Shown here: in pieces, positions 37,670 through 47,856 of the stretch | How the letters are laid out: every line of letters starts with the position of its first letter | Numbering within the stretch: the stretch's first letter is position 1 | Assembly: GCA_050180895.1 (NCBI GenBank) | Contig: JBFXDS010000014.1 | Coordinates: forward strand, 1-64,000 | Reading direction: 5' to 3' | Origin: JBGPEQ01 sp050180895 | GTDB taxonomy: Bacteria > Pseudomonadota > Alphaproteobacteria > Dongiales > Dongiaceae | DNA: 64,000 bases | Notes under the pieces: model-generated | Told to the model about the DNA's origin: nothing | Database searches by the model: none | What the model saw: only the letters and a program-made list of their open reading frames with translations | Made by a program: the position numbers and the translations under genes

Positions 37670-38274
37670 GCGCCGCGCTCGAACCCGTGACCTTCGCCTT
37701 CACACCTGAGAACCTGGAGCGGGCGAAGCGCTACATGGCGAAATATCCGCCCGGCCGCCAGTCGAGCGCCGTGCTCGCGCTGCTCGACTTGGCGCAGCGT
37801 CAGCATGGCGGCTGGCTGCCGCGTGCGGCCATGGATCACGTCGCCGGGCTGCTGGAGATGGCGCCGATCCGCGTCTACGAGGTCGCCACCTTCTACACCA
37901 TGTTCAACCTGAAGCCGGTGGGCGAATATCACCTGCAGGTCTGCCGGACCACGCCCTGCTGGCTGCGCGGCGCTGACGACCTGACCGAGACCTGCAAGAG
38001 GAAGCTCGGCATCGGCCTCAAGGGCCGCACCGCCGACGGCAAGTTCTCGCTGATCGAGGTCGAATGCCTGGGCGCCTGCGTCAACGCGCCCGTGGTGCAG
38101 ATCAACGACGATTTCTACGAGGATCTCGATCCGCCCAAGCTGGAGGCGTTGCTCGACGCGCTCGCCCGCGGCGAAAAGCCGCCCATCGGCTCGCAGACCG
38201 GGCGGCAGGGCTCGGCGCCCGTGGGCGGCCCGCAGGTGCTGCTGGACGACGCGGCCGGCGGGGCAGGGGAATAG
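37666..38274 (+). CDS. nuoE: NADH-quinone oxidoreductase subunit E
   Basis: A 202-aa thioredoxin-like subunit (24-kDa family) with the 2Fe-2S cluster N1a. The four Cys are in VCRTTPCWLRG and VECLGACVNAP. The N-terminal helical part contains YPPGRQSSAVLALLDLAQRQ. The last about 35 residues are Gly/Ala-rich and probably disordered. nuoF starts 2 bp after the stop. Confidence 0.96.
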   Translation: MSAALEPVTFAFTPENLERAKRYMAKYPPGRQSSAVLALLDLAQRQHGGWLPRAAMDHVAGLLEMAPIRVYEVATFYTMFNLKPVGEYHLQVCRTTPCWLRGADDLTETCKRKLGIGLKGRTADGKFSLIEVECLGACVNAPVVQINDDFYEDLDPPKLEALLDALARGEKPPIGSQTGRQGSAPVGGPQVLLDDAAGGAGE

Positions 38275-38276
38275 CC

Positions 38277-39566
<1,290 letters not shown>

Positions 39567-39571
39567 GGCGC

Positions 39572-41635
39572 ATGCCGAAGCTCAAGATCGACGGCCAGGA
39601 GATCGAGGTGCCCGCCGGCATGACCGTGCTGCAGGCCTGCGAGCTGGCCGGCGTCGAGATCCCGCGCTTCTGCTACCACGAGCGGCTGTCGGTCGCCGGC
39701 AACTGCCGCATGTGCCTCGTCGAGATGGAGAAGTCGCCGAAGCCGATCGCCTCCTGCGCCATGCCCGTGGCCGAGGGCATGGTGATCAAGACCGACACGC
39801 CGACGGTGAAGAAGGCGCGCAACGGCGTGATGGAATTCCTGCTGATCAACCACCCGCTGGATTGCCCGATCTGCGACCAGGGCGGCGAGTGCGACCTGCA
39901 GGACCAGGCCATGGCGTATGGCTTCGACCGCAGCCGCTTCCGCGAGAACAAGCGCGCGGTGACCGACAAGTATCTCGGCCCGCTGGTCAAGACGTCGATG
40001 AACCGCTGCATCCACTGCACGCGTTGCGTCCGCTTCGCCACCGAGGTCGCCGGCGTCGAGGAGCTCGGCGCCGTGGGGCGGGGCGAGCATCTGGAGATCA
40101 CCACCTACGTCGAGAAGGCGCTGTCGTCGGAGCTGTCGGCGAACATCATCGACCTCTGCCCCGTCGGCGCCCTGACCTCGAAGCCCTATGCCTTCACCGC
40201 CCGCCCCTGGGAGCTGAGCAAGACGGAATCCGTCGACGTGCTCGACGCCGTCGGCAGCAGCATCCGCGTCGATACCCGCGGCAACGAGGTCATGCGCGTC
40301 CTGCCGCGCCTCAACGAGGCGGTGAACGAGGAGTGGATCTCCGACAAGACGCGCTTCGCCTGCGACGGCCTCCGGCGCCAGCGCCTGGACCGGCCCTATG
40401 TGCGGCGTGACGGCAAGCTGCAGGCCGCGACCTGGCCGGAGGCGTTCGCCGCCATCGCCGCTCGCCTGCGCGGCGTCGACGGCAGCCGCATCGCCGCCAT
40501 CGCCGGCGACCTGGCGGATGTCGAGTCCATGCTGGCGCTCAAGGAGCTGATGGCATCGCTGGGCTCGGCCAACCTGGATTGCCGGCAGGACGGCGCCGCC
40601 ATCGATCGCCGCGTCCGCGCCGGCTATCTCTTCAACACCACCATCGCGGGCATCGAGCAGGCCGACGCCTGCCTGCTGATCGGCACCAACCCACGCTGGG
40701 AAGCGCCGATCGTCAATGCGCGGCTGCGTAAGGCGTGGCTCGGCGGCAGGCTGCGGCTCGGCCTGATCGGGCCGCGGCTCGACCTCACCTACACGTACGA
40801 CCATCTCGGCGCCGGACCGCAGACCCTGCAGGAGATCGCCGGCGGCGGCCATCCCTTCGCCGACGTCCTGCGCAATGCCAAGAAGCCCATGCTCGTGCTC
40901 GGCATGGGCGCGCTGCAACGGGCCGACGGCGCGGCCGTGCTGCATCTGGCGCGGCAGGTCGCGGAAGGCTGCGGCATGGTGCAGCCGGACTGGAATGGGT
41001 TCAACCTGCTGCACATTGCGGCGGCCCGGGTCGGCGGGCTGGATGTCGGCTTCCTGCCCGGCGACGGCGGCCGCGATATCGGTGAGATCATCGGCGGCCT
41101 CCAGAGCGGCGACATCGAGGCAGTCTATCTCCTGGGCGCCGACGAGATCGCGGCCTCGCATTTCGGCAAGGCCTTCGTGATCTATCAGGGGCATCACGGC
41201 GATGCCGGCGCCCACCGCGCCGACGTCATCCTGCCGGGCGCCGCCTACACCGAGAAGGATGCCACCTACGTGAACACCGAAGGCCGCGTGCAGCGGACGG
41301 CGCGGGCGGCATTCCCGCCGGGCGACGCGCGCGAGGACTGGGCCATCCTCCGGGCGCTGTCGGAGGCGCTCGGCAAACGCCTGCCCTACGACAACATCGC
41401 GGCGCTGCGGCGGCGGCTGTTCGAGGCGAGCCCTCGGTTCCAGCGCCTCGGCGCGGTCGAAGCCGCGCCCTGGGGCGAGTTCGGGACACCCGGCGCGATC
41501 GACACGGCGCCGTTCTCGCCGCCGATCGCGAACTTCTACATGACCGATCCGATCAGCCGCGCCTCGGAGACCATGGCCGAATGCACCGCTGTCTACCTGC
41601 GCGGCGCGGAAGCGAAGACGGGGACGCATGGCTGA
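39572..41635 (+). CDS. nuoG: NADH-quinone oxidoreductase subunit G
   Basis: A 687-aa subunit (75-kDa family) that conducts electrons through several Fe-S clusters. The N-terminal 2Fe-2S ferredoxin domain has RFCYHERLSVAGNCRMCLVE, then the His-Cys cluster region HPLDCPICDQGGECDLQDQ and CIHCTRCVRF. The C-terminal molybdopterin-oxidoreductase-like domain is a cofactor-free scaffold. It overlaps nuoH by eight bases. Confidence 0.97.
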   Translation: MPKLKIDGQEIEVPAGMTVLQACELAGVEIPRFCYHERLSVAGNCRMCLVEMEKSPKPIASCAMPVAEGMVIKTDTPTVKKARNGVMEFLLINHPLDCPICDQGGECDLQDQAMAYGFDRSRFRENKRAVTDKYLGPLVKTSMNRCIHCTRCVRFATEVAGVEELGAVGRGEHLEITTYVEKALSSELSANIIDLCPVGALTSKPYAFTARPWELSKTESVDVLDAVGSSIRVDTRGNEVMRVLPRLNEAVNEEWISDKTRFACDGLRRQRLDRPYVRRDGKLQAATWPEAFAAIAARLRGVDGSRIAAIAGDLADVESMLALKELMASLGSANLDCRQDGAAIDRRVRAGYLFNTTIAGIEQADACLLIGTNPRWEAPIVNARLRKAWLGGRLRLGLIGPRLDLTYTYDHLGAGPQTLQEIAGGGHPFADVLRNAKKPMLVLGMGALQRADGAAVLHLARQVAEGCGMVQPDWNGFNLLHIAAARVGGLDVGFLPGDGGRDIGEIIGGLQSGDIEAVYLLGADEIAASHFGKAFVIYQGHHGDAGAHRADVILPGAAYTEKDATYVNTEGRVQRTARAAFPPGDAREDWAILRALSEALGKRLPYDNIAALRRRLFEASPRFQRLGAVEAAPWGEFGTPGAIDTAPFSPPIANFYMTDPISRASETMAECTAVYLRGAEAKTGTHG

Positions 41636-42635
41636 TTTTCTCCTCACCGTCCTCTACATCCTGGCCATCATCCTGCCGCTGCTGCTCGCCGTGGCTTATC
41701 TGACCTATGCGGAGCGCAAGGTCATGGCGGCGGTCCAGATCCGCCGCGGCCCGAACGTCGTCGGCCCCTGGGGTTTGCTGCAGCCGATCGCCGATGGCGT
41801 GAAGCTGCTGTTCAAGGAGACGATCATCCCGACGACGGCCAACCGCGTCGTCTTCATGATCGCGCCGATGATCACTTTCATCCTGGCGCTCGTCGCCTGG
41901 GCGGTGATCCCGTTCGATGCCGGCGTGGTGCTGGCCGACATCAACGTGGGCGTGCTCTATCTCTTCGCCATATCGTCGCTCGGGGTCTACGGCGTCATCA
42001 TGGCGGGCTGGGCCAGCAACTCGAAATACCCGTTCCTCGGCGCGCTGCGCTCGGCCGCGCAGATGGTGTCCTACGAGGTCTCCATCGGCTTCGTCATCAT
42101 CGCCATGCTGATCCCGGCCGGCTCGCTGAATCTGAGCGAGATCATCGAGAGCCAGCGCGGCGAGACCGGCTATTTCTGGAACTGGTACGCCTTCGGACTG
42201 CTGGCGCCGATGGCCGTCATCTTCTACATCTCGGCCCTGGCGGAGACGAACCGCGTGCCGTTCGACCTGCCGGAGGGAGAGTCGGAGCTGGTCGCCGGCT
42301 TCTTCTCCGAATATTCGTCCATGTCCTTCGGCCTCTTCTTCCTGGGCGAGTACGCCAACATCATCCTCATGAGCACGACGACCACCATCTTCTTCCTGGG
42401 GGGCTGGCTGTCGCCGTTCCCGTTCGCGCCGTTCACCTGGATCCCCGGCTGGATCTGGTTCGGCCTGAAGGTGCTGTTCGTGGTGTTCCTGTTCCTGCTC
42501 GTGCGCGCGACCTTCCCACGCTACCGCTACGACCAGCTGATGCGTCTGGGCTGGAAGGTCTTCCTGCCGATCTCGCTGCTGTGGGTCGTCGTCGCTGCCG
42601 GCGCGTCGCTGACGCTGCCGCGCTGGGTGTTCTGA
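41628..42635 (+). CDS. nuoH: NADH-quinone oxidoreductase subunit H
   Basis: A 335-aa membrane subunit with about eight helices that links the quinone cavity to the proton-pumping arm. Signatures are YLTYAERKVMAAVQIRRGPN, PLQPIADG-like LLQPIADGVKLLFKE, and AETNRVPFDLPEGESELVAG with the conserved Glu residues. It is followed by an 85-bp gap before nuoI. Confidence 0.97.
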   Translation: MADFLLTVLYILAIILPLLLAVAYLTYAERKVMAAVQIRRGPNVVGPWGLLQPIADGVKLLFKETIIPTTANRVVFMIAPMITFILALVAWAVIPFDAGVVLADINVGVLYLFAISSLGVYGVIMAGWASNSKYPFLGALRSAAQMVSYEVSIGFVIIAMLIPAGSLNLSEIIESQRGETGYFWNWYAFGLLAPMAVIFYISALAETNRVPFDLPEGESELVAGFFSEYSSMSFGLFFLGEYANIILMSTTTTIFFLGGWLSPFPFAPFTWIPGWIWFGLKVLFVVFLFLLVRATFPRYRYDQLMRLGWKVFLPISLLWVVVAAGASLTLPRWVF

Positions 42636-42720
42636 TGCTCTTGCGCCTCCGCCGCCAGCCGATATGGTACGCGCCGCGCGCCGGCGGGCCGGGCCGGGCC
42701 TGCGACGGGAGAGGCTGACC

Positions 42721-43197
42721 ATGTCGATCGTTCGCTCTCTGCTCCTGCAGGAACTCGTCTCCGGGTTGGCGCTCACCTTCCGCTACATGTTCAAGCCGAA
42801 GGTGACCCTCAACTACCCCTACGAGAAGGGGCCGCTGTCGCCCCGCTTCCGCGGCGAGCACGCCCTGCGCCGCTATCCCAACGGTGAGGAGCGCTGCATC
42901 GCCTGCAAGCTATGCGAGGCGATCTGCCCGGCCCAGGCCATCACCATCGAGGCCGAGCCGCGCGCCGACGGCAGCCGACGCACCACCCGCTACGACATCG
43001 ACATGACCAAATGCATCTATTGCGGGCTGTGCCAGGAGGCCTGTCCGGTGGATGCCATCGTCGAGGGCCCCAATTTCGAGTTTGCCGCCGAGACCCGCGA
43101 GGAGCTGTTCTACAACAAGGAGAAGCTGCTCGCGAACGGCGACCGCTGGGAAGCCGAGCTCGCCGCCAGCCTGGCGGCCGACGCGCCGTACCGGTGA
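42721..43197 (+). CDS. nuoI: NADH-quinone oxidoreductase subunit I
   Basis: A 158-aa ferredoxin-type subunit carrying two 4Fe-4S clusters (N6a and N6b). The Cys are in CIACKLCEAICPAQAI and CIYCGLCQEACPVDAI. The N-terminal amphipathic helix anchors it on the membrane arm. A dispersed palindromic element occupies the 184-bp gap to nuoJ. Confidence 0.97.
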   Translation: MSIVRSLLLQELVSGLALTFRYMFKPKVTLNYPYEKGPLSPRFRGEHALRRYPNGEERCIACKLCEAICPAQAITIEAEPRADGSRRTTRYDIDMTKCIYCGLCQEACPVDAIVEGPNFEFAAETREELFYNKEKLLANGDRWEAELAASLAADAPYR

Positions 43198-43255
43198 GGG
43201 TGGCCATGCTCGGCGTGACAGGACGCTTCGATCGTTTCGGCTTGCATGACCGCCC

Positions 43256-43338
43256 TGCGTCCTTCGACAGGCTCAGGATGAGGGAGAATCTTGGTGGCGC
43301 CAAGGCAGACCCTCATCCTGAGCCTGTCGAAGGACGCA
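43256..43338. repeat. Dispersed palindromic element (copy C), inside the nuo operon
   Basis: Perfect inverted arms of 29 bp (43256-43284 and 43310-43338) around a 25-nt spacer containing AATCTTGGTGGC. It lies between nuoI and nuoJ, where an mRNA hairpin would form. Confidence 0.93.
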
Positions 43339-43381
43339 CCTCGCCGATCCCGATCTCCCGCAAGCATCCGAGCGGTCGCGC

Positions 43382-43990
43382 ATGATCGTCCAGGCGCTCG
43401 CCTTCTACCTCTTCGCCGCCGTCGCCGTGGCCTCCGGCGTGATGGTCATCGGCGCGCGCAATCCCGTCCACTCCGTGCTGTTCCTGATCCTCGCCTTCTT
43501 CAACTCGGCCGGCCTGTTCGTGCTGCTGGGCGCCGAGTTCCTGGCGATGATCCTGGTCGTCGTCTATGTCGGCGCCGTGGCCGTGCTGTTCCTCTTCGTG
43601 GTCATGATGCTCGACATCAATTTCGTGGCGCTGCGCGAGGGCTTCCTGCGCTACCTGCCGATCGGCGCCCTCATCGGCCTGATCCTGCTGGCCGAGCTCG
43701 TGCTGGTGTTCGGCGCCTGGGCCGTGGCGCCGTCGGCGCCGCAGCTGGCCGCCGTGCCGATGCGGCCCGACCTCACCAACGCCGAGGCGCTGGGCCGCGT
43801 GCTCTATACCGACTACATCTACCTCTTCCAGACGGCGGGGCTGATCCTCCTCGTCGCCATGGTCGGCGCCATCGTCCTCACGCTGCGCCAGCGCGAAGGG
43901 GTGCGCCGCCAGAAGATCGCCGCGCAGGTCGCCCGCCGCCGCGCCGATACGATCGAGATCAAGGACGTGCCGACGGGGAGCGGCGTCTGA
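43382..43990 (+). CDS. nuoJ: NADH-quinone oxidoreductase subunit J
   Basis: A 202-aa membrane subunit with five transmembrane helices, including the third with the pi-bulge region YVGAVAVLFLFVVMMLDINF. The C-terminal about 35 residues are cytoplasmic and basic. The ATG at 43382 follows the palindromic element by 43 bp. nuoK starts 1 bp after the stop. Confidence 0.95.
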   Translation: MIVQALAFYLFAAVAVASGVMVIGARNPVHSVLFLILAFFNSAGLFVLLGAEFLAMILVVVYVGAVAVLFLFVVMMLDINFVALREGFLRYLPIGALIGLILLAELVLVFGAWAVAPSAPQLAAVPMRPDLTNAEALGRVLYTDYIYLFQTAGLILLVAMVGAIVLTLRQREGVRRQKIAAQVARRRADTIEIKDVPTGSGV

Positions 43991-43991
43991 C

Positions 43992-44300
43992 GTGACCATC
44001 GGCCTCGCCCACTACCTCACCGTCGCCGCGATCCTGTTCACACTCGGGATCTTCGGCATCTTCCTCAACCGCAAGAACGTGATCATCATCCTGATGTCGG
44101 TGGAGCTGATGCTGCTCGCCGTGAATCTCAACCTCGTCGCGTTCTCCGCCCATCTCGGCGATCTCGTCGGCCAGATCTTCGCCATGTTCGTGCTGACGGT
44201 GGCGGCGGCCGAGGCCGCCATCGGCCTCGCCATCCTCGTCGTCTATTTCCGCAATCGCGGCTCGATCGCGGTCGAAGACATCAACGTGATGAAGGGCTGA
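43992..44300 (+). CDS. nuoK: NADH-quinone oxidoreductase subunit K
   Basis: A 102-aa membrane subunit with three helices and two conserved buried Glu (IILMSVELMLLAVNLN and TVAAAEAAIGLA). It starts at GTG one base after the nuoJ stop codon. nuoL follows after 3 bp. Confidence 0.96.
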   Translation: MTIGLAHYLTVAAILFTLGIFGIFLNRKNVIIILMSVELMLLAVNLNLVAFSAHLGDLVGQIFAMFVLTVAAAEAAIGLAILVVYFRNRGSIAVEDINVMKG

Positions 44301-44303
44301 CCC

Positions 44304-46286
44304 GTGATCGACGCCACCATCGTCTTCCTGCCGCTCGCGGGTGCGCTGATCGCCGGCCTGTTCTGCGGACAGATCGGCGACCGGCTGGCGCAGTACGTGA
44401 CCTGCGCCGCGATGCTGCTGTCGATGGCGCTGTCGATCTACGTCTTCGTCGACGTCGCCTATCTCGGCAACGCGCGGACGACGGAGCTGTTCACCTGGTT
44501 CGATGTCGGCACCTTCGAGGCCTCCTGGTCGCTGCGGGTCGATTCGCTCACCGCGGTCATGCTGGTCGTGGTCACCGTCGTCTCCGCCATGGTCCATGTC
44601 TATTCGGTCGGCTACATGGCGCACGACCCCTCGATCCCGCGCTTCATGTGCTATCTCAGCCTGTTCACCTTCTGCATGCTGATGCTGGTGACGGCCGACA
44701 ACTTCATGCAGATGTTCTTCGGCTGGGAGGGCGTCGGCCTCTGCTCCTACCTGCTGATCGGCTTCTGGTACGACCGGCCGTCGGCCAATGCGGCGGCCAT
44801 CAAGGCCTTCCTCGTCAACCGGGTCGGCGATTTCGGCTTCGCGCTCGGCATCATGGGCGTGTTCCTGGTGTTCAATTCGGTCGAGTTCGACACGGTGTTC
44901 GCGGCCGCGCCGGGCAAGGTCGGCACAACGATCCAGTTCCTCAGCTGGAACATGGATACGCTGACCATCCTGTGCCTGCTGCTGTTCATCGGCGCCATGG
45001 GCAAGTCGGCGCAGCTCCTGCTGCATACCTGGCTGCCCGACGCCATGGAGGGCCCGACGCCGGTCTCGGCGCTGATCCATGCCGCCACCATGGTCACCGC
45101 CGGCGTGTTCATGGTCTGCCGCCTGTCGCCGATGTTCGAGCTGGCGCCCGACGCACTCGCCGTCGTCACGCTGATCGGCGCGGCGACGGCCTTCTTCGCC
45201 GCGACGGTGGGGTTGTGCCAGAACGACATCAAGCGCGTCATCGCCTATTCCACCTGCAGCCAGCTCGGCTACATGTTCTTCGCCGCCGGCGTCTCGGCCT
45301 ACGGCGCCGCGATGTTTCACCTGTTCACCCACGCCTTCTTCAAGGCGCTGCTGTTCCTCGGCGCCGGCTCTGTGATCCATGCCATGTCAGGCGAGCAGGA
45401 CATGCGCAAGATGGGCGGCCTCGCCCGGCTGGTGCCGAAGACCTACCTGCTCATGTGGGTCGGCAGCCTGGCGCTCGCGGGCATCGGCATTCCCGGCACG
45501 ATCATCGGCTTCGCCGGCTTCGATTCCAAGGACATCATCCTCGAGTCCGCCTGGGCGGCGCATTCCGGCATCGGCCGCTTCGCCTTCTGGCTCGGCATCG
45601 CCGCGGCGCTGATGACGGCGTTCTATTCCTGGCGGCTGCTATTCATGACCTTCCACGGCACGTCGCGGGCCGACCACCACGCGCTCGAGCATGCGCATGA
45701 GTCGCCGTGGATCATGCTGGCGCCGCTGGTGGTGCTGGCGACCGGCGCCGCCGTGGCCGGCATGGTGTTCTACGGATCGTTCGTCGGCGGCGAGGATCTG
45801 ATGGCTCGGTTCTGGGGCGGTCCCGAGGACTCGCCCTACGCGCCGTATCTGCACGCCTTCGCCGAATCGCATGCAATTCACGCTGCCCACGAGGCGCCGT
45901 TCTGGGTCAAGGCGGCGCCCCTGGTCGTCGCCCTCGGCGGCATCGCGCTGGCCTATCAGATGTATATCCGCGACCCGCGCCTGCCCCAGCGGCTGGCGCA
46001 GCGCTTCCGCGGTCTCTACCTCTTCCTGCTGAACAAGTGGTATTTCGACGAGCTGTACGATCGGCTGTTCGTGCGGCCGGCGCTGCTCCTCGGCCAAGGC
46101 CTGTGGAAGGCCGGCGACGGCGCGGTGATCGACGGCGTCGGCCCCGACGGCGTCGCCGCGGCGACGCAGAGCCTGGCACGGCGGGCGAGCCGGCTGCAGA
46201 GCGGCTATGTCTATCACTACGCCTTCGTCATGCTGATCGGCGTCGTGCTGCTGATCTCCTGGTATCTCTTCGTGCGGGCGCGGTAG
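44304..46286 (+). CDS. nuoL: NADH-quinone oxidoreductase subunit L
   Basis: A 660-aa antiporter-like proton-pumping subunit, distal in the membrane arm. It has about 16 helices, with the conserved GWEGVGLCSYLLIGFWYDRP, HAATMVTAGVFMVCR and HLFTHAFFKALLFLGAGSVI, followed by the long lateral helix near the C-terminus. It starts at GTG. The gene is four bases from nuoM. Confidence 0.97.
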   Translation: MIDATIVFLPLAGALIAGLFCGQIGDRLAQYVTCAAMLLSMALSIYVFVDVAYLGNARTTELFTWFDVGTFEASWSLRVDSLTAVMLVVVTVVSAMVHVYSVGYMAHDPSIPRFMCYLSLFTFCMLMLVTADNFMQMFFGWEGVGLCSYLLIGFWYDRPSANAAAIKAFLVNRVGDFGFALGIMGVFLVFNSVEFDTVFAAAPGKVGTTIQFLSWNMDTLTILCLLLFIGAMGKSAQLLLHTWLPDAMEGPTPVSALIHAATMVTAGVFMVCRLSPMFELAPDALAVVTLIGAATAFFAATVGLCQNDIKRVIAYSTCSQLGYMFFAAGVSAYGAAMFHLFTHAFFKALLFLGAGSVIHAMSGEQDMRKMGGLARLVPKTYLLMWVGSLALAGIGIPGTIIGFAGFDSKDIILESAWAAHSGIGRFAFWLGIAAALMTAFYSWRLLFMTFHGTSRADHHALEHAHESPWIMLAPLVVLATGAAVAGMVFYGSFVGGEDLMARFWGGPEDSPYAPYLHAFAESHAIHAAHEAPFWVKAAPLVVALGGIALAYQMYIRDPRLPQRLAQRFRGLYLFLLNKWYFDELYDRLFVRPALLLGQGLWKAGDGAVIDGVGPDGVAAATQSLARRASRLQSGYVYHYAFVMLIGVVLLISWYLFVRAR

Positions 46287-46290
46287 GCGG

Positions 46291-47856
46291 ATGACCGACT
46301 TCCCCTACCTGCTGTCGATCGTCACCTTCCTGCCGCTGGCGGGCGCGGTGATGATTCTGTTCGTCGTGCGCGGTACGCCGGACGAGGTCGCCCGGCAATC
46401 GCGCTGGGCGGCCTGGTGGGTCTCGCTGGCGACGTTCCTGCTGTCGCTGCTGGTCTGGTTCGGCTTCGACCGCAATTCCGCCGAGTTCCAGTTCGTCGAG
46501 AGGGTCGACTGGATGCCGGCCTTCGGCGTTTCCTACCATATGGGCGTGGACGGCATCTCCGTCATGTTCGTGCTGCTGTCGACCTTGCTGACGCCGCTCT
46601 GCGTCCTCGCCAGCTGGGAGGCGATCCAGACCCGCGTGAAGGAGTACATGATCTCCTTCCTGGTGCTGGAGACCCTGATGGTCGGCACCTTCTGCGCCCT
46701 CGACTTCATCGCCTTCTACATGTTCTTCGAGGGCGTGCTGATCCCGATGTTCCTGATCATCGGCGTGTGGGGCGGGCCGCGGCGCATCTATTCGGCCTTC
46801 AAGTTCTTCCTCTACACCTTCCTCGGCTCGGTCCTGATGCTGGTGGCCGTGCTGGCGATCTACTTCCAGACGGGCACGACCGATATCCCGACGGCGATGC
46901 AGCACGATTTCCCGCCGGACATGCAGACCTGGCTGTGGCTGGCCTTCCTCGCCTCCTTCGCGGTGAAGGTGCCGATGTGGCCCGTGCATACCTGGCTGCC
47001 CGACGCCCATGTCGAGGCGCCCACGGCCGGCTCGGTCATCCTGGCCGGCGTGCTGCTGAAGATCGGCGGCTACGGCTTCCTGCGGTTCTCGCTGCCGATG
47101 CTGCCGGTCGCCTCCACCGAGTTCACGCCGCTGATCTTCACCCTCAGCATCGTGGCGGTCATCTACACCTCGCTGGTGGCGCTCGCCCAGCAGGACATGA
47201 AGAAGCTCATCGCCTATTCCTCGGTCGCGCATATGGGCTTCGTCACCGCCGGCATCTTCGCGCCGAACCTCCAGGGCATCCAGGGCGCCATCTTCCAGAT
47301 GCTCAGCCACGGCATCGTCTCGGCGGCCTTGTTCCTCTGCGTCGGCGTCGTCTACGACCGCATGCATTCCCGCGAGATCTCCACCTATGGCGGGCTGGTC
47401 CATCGCATGCCGGCCCATGCGGCGGTCTTCATGGTCTTCATGCTGGCGTCGGTCGGTCTGCCCGGCACCAGCGGCTTCATCGGCGAGTTCATGGTCATGG
47501 TCGGGCTGTTCCAGGTGAACACCTGGGTGGCGGCCTTCATCTGCACGGGCATCATCCTGGGCGCCGCCTACATGCTCTGGCTGTACCGCCGCGTGATCTT
47601 CGGCGAGCTGACCAAGGACAGCCTCAAGTCCATCCTCGACCTCGATCGCCGCGAAATCGCGGTGTTCGCGCCGCTGGTCGCGATCGTGCTGTGGATGGGC
47701 ATCTATCCGGCGTCGTTCTTCGCGGTCATGGAGCCGTCGGTCGACAAGCTGATCCAGCAGTTCGAGGTCAGACGCGCCGCCGCCATCGAGGACGGCGTGC
47801 TCGATCCCGACGGGGCGCTCGCGCGGCTCTCGTGGAACGCAGAGGGCACCCGATGA
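46291..47856 (+). CDS. nuoM: NADH-quinone oxidoreductase subunit M
   Basis: A 521-aa antiporter-like proton-pumping subunit with about 14 helices. Signatures include FFEGVLIPMFLIIGVWGG, HTWLPDAHVEAPTAGSVILA with the key Lys that follows, and SVAHMGFVTAGIF. It overlaps nuoN by four bases (ATGA). Confidence 0.97.
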   Translation: MTDFPYLLSIVTFLPLAGAVMILFVVRGTPDEVARQSRWAAWWVSLATFLLSLLVWFGFDRNSAEFQFVERVDWMPAFGVSYHMGVDGISVMFVLLSTLLTPLCVLASWEAIQTRVKEYMISFLVLETLMVGTFCALDFIAFYMFFEGVLIPMFLIIGVWGGPRRIYSAFKFFLYTFLGSVLMLVAVLAIYFQTGTTDIPTAMQHDFPPDMQTWLWLAFLASFAVKVPMWPVHTWLPDAHVEAPTAGSVILAGVLLKIGGYGFLRFSLPMLPVASTEFTPLIFTLSIVAVIYTSLVALAQQDMKKLIAYSSVAHMGFVTAGIFAPNLQGIQGAIFQMLSHGIVSAALFLCVGVVYDRMHSREISTYGGLVHRMPAHAAVFMVFMLASVGLPGTSGFIGEFMVMVGLFQVNTWVAAFICTGIILGAAYMLWLYRRVIFGELTKDSLKSILDLDRREIAVFAPLVAIVLWMGIYPASFFAVMEPSVDKLIQQFEVRRAAAIEDGVLDPDGALARLSWNAEGTR

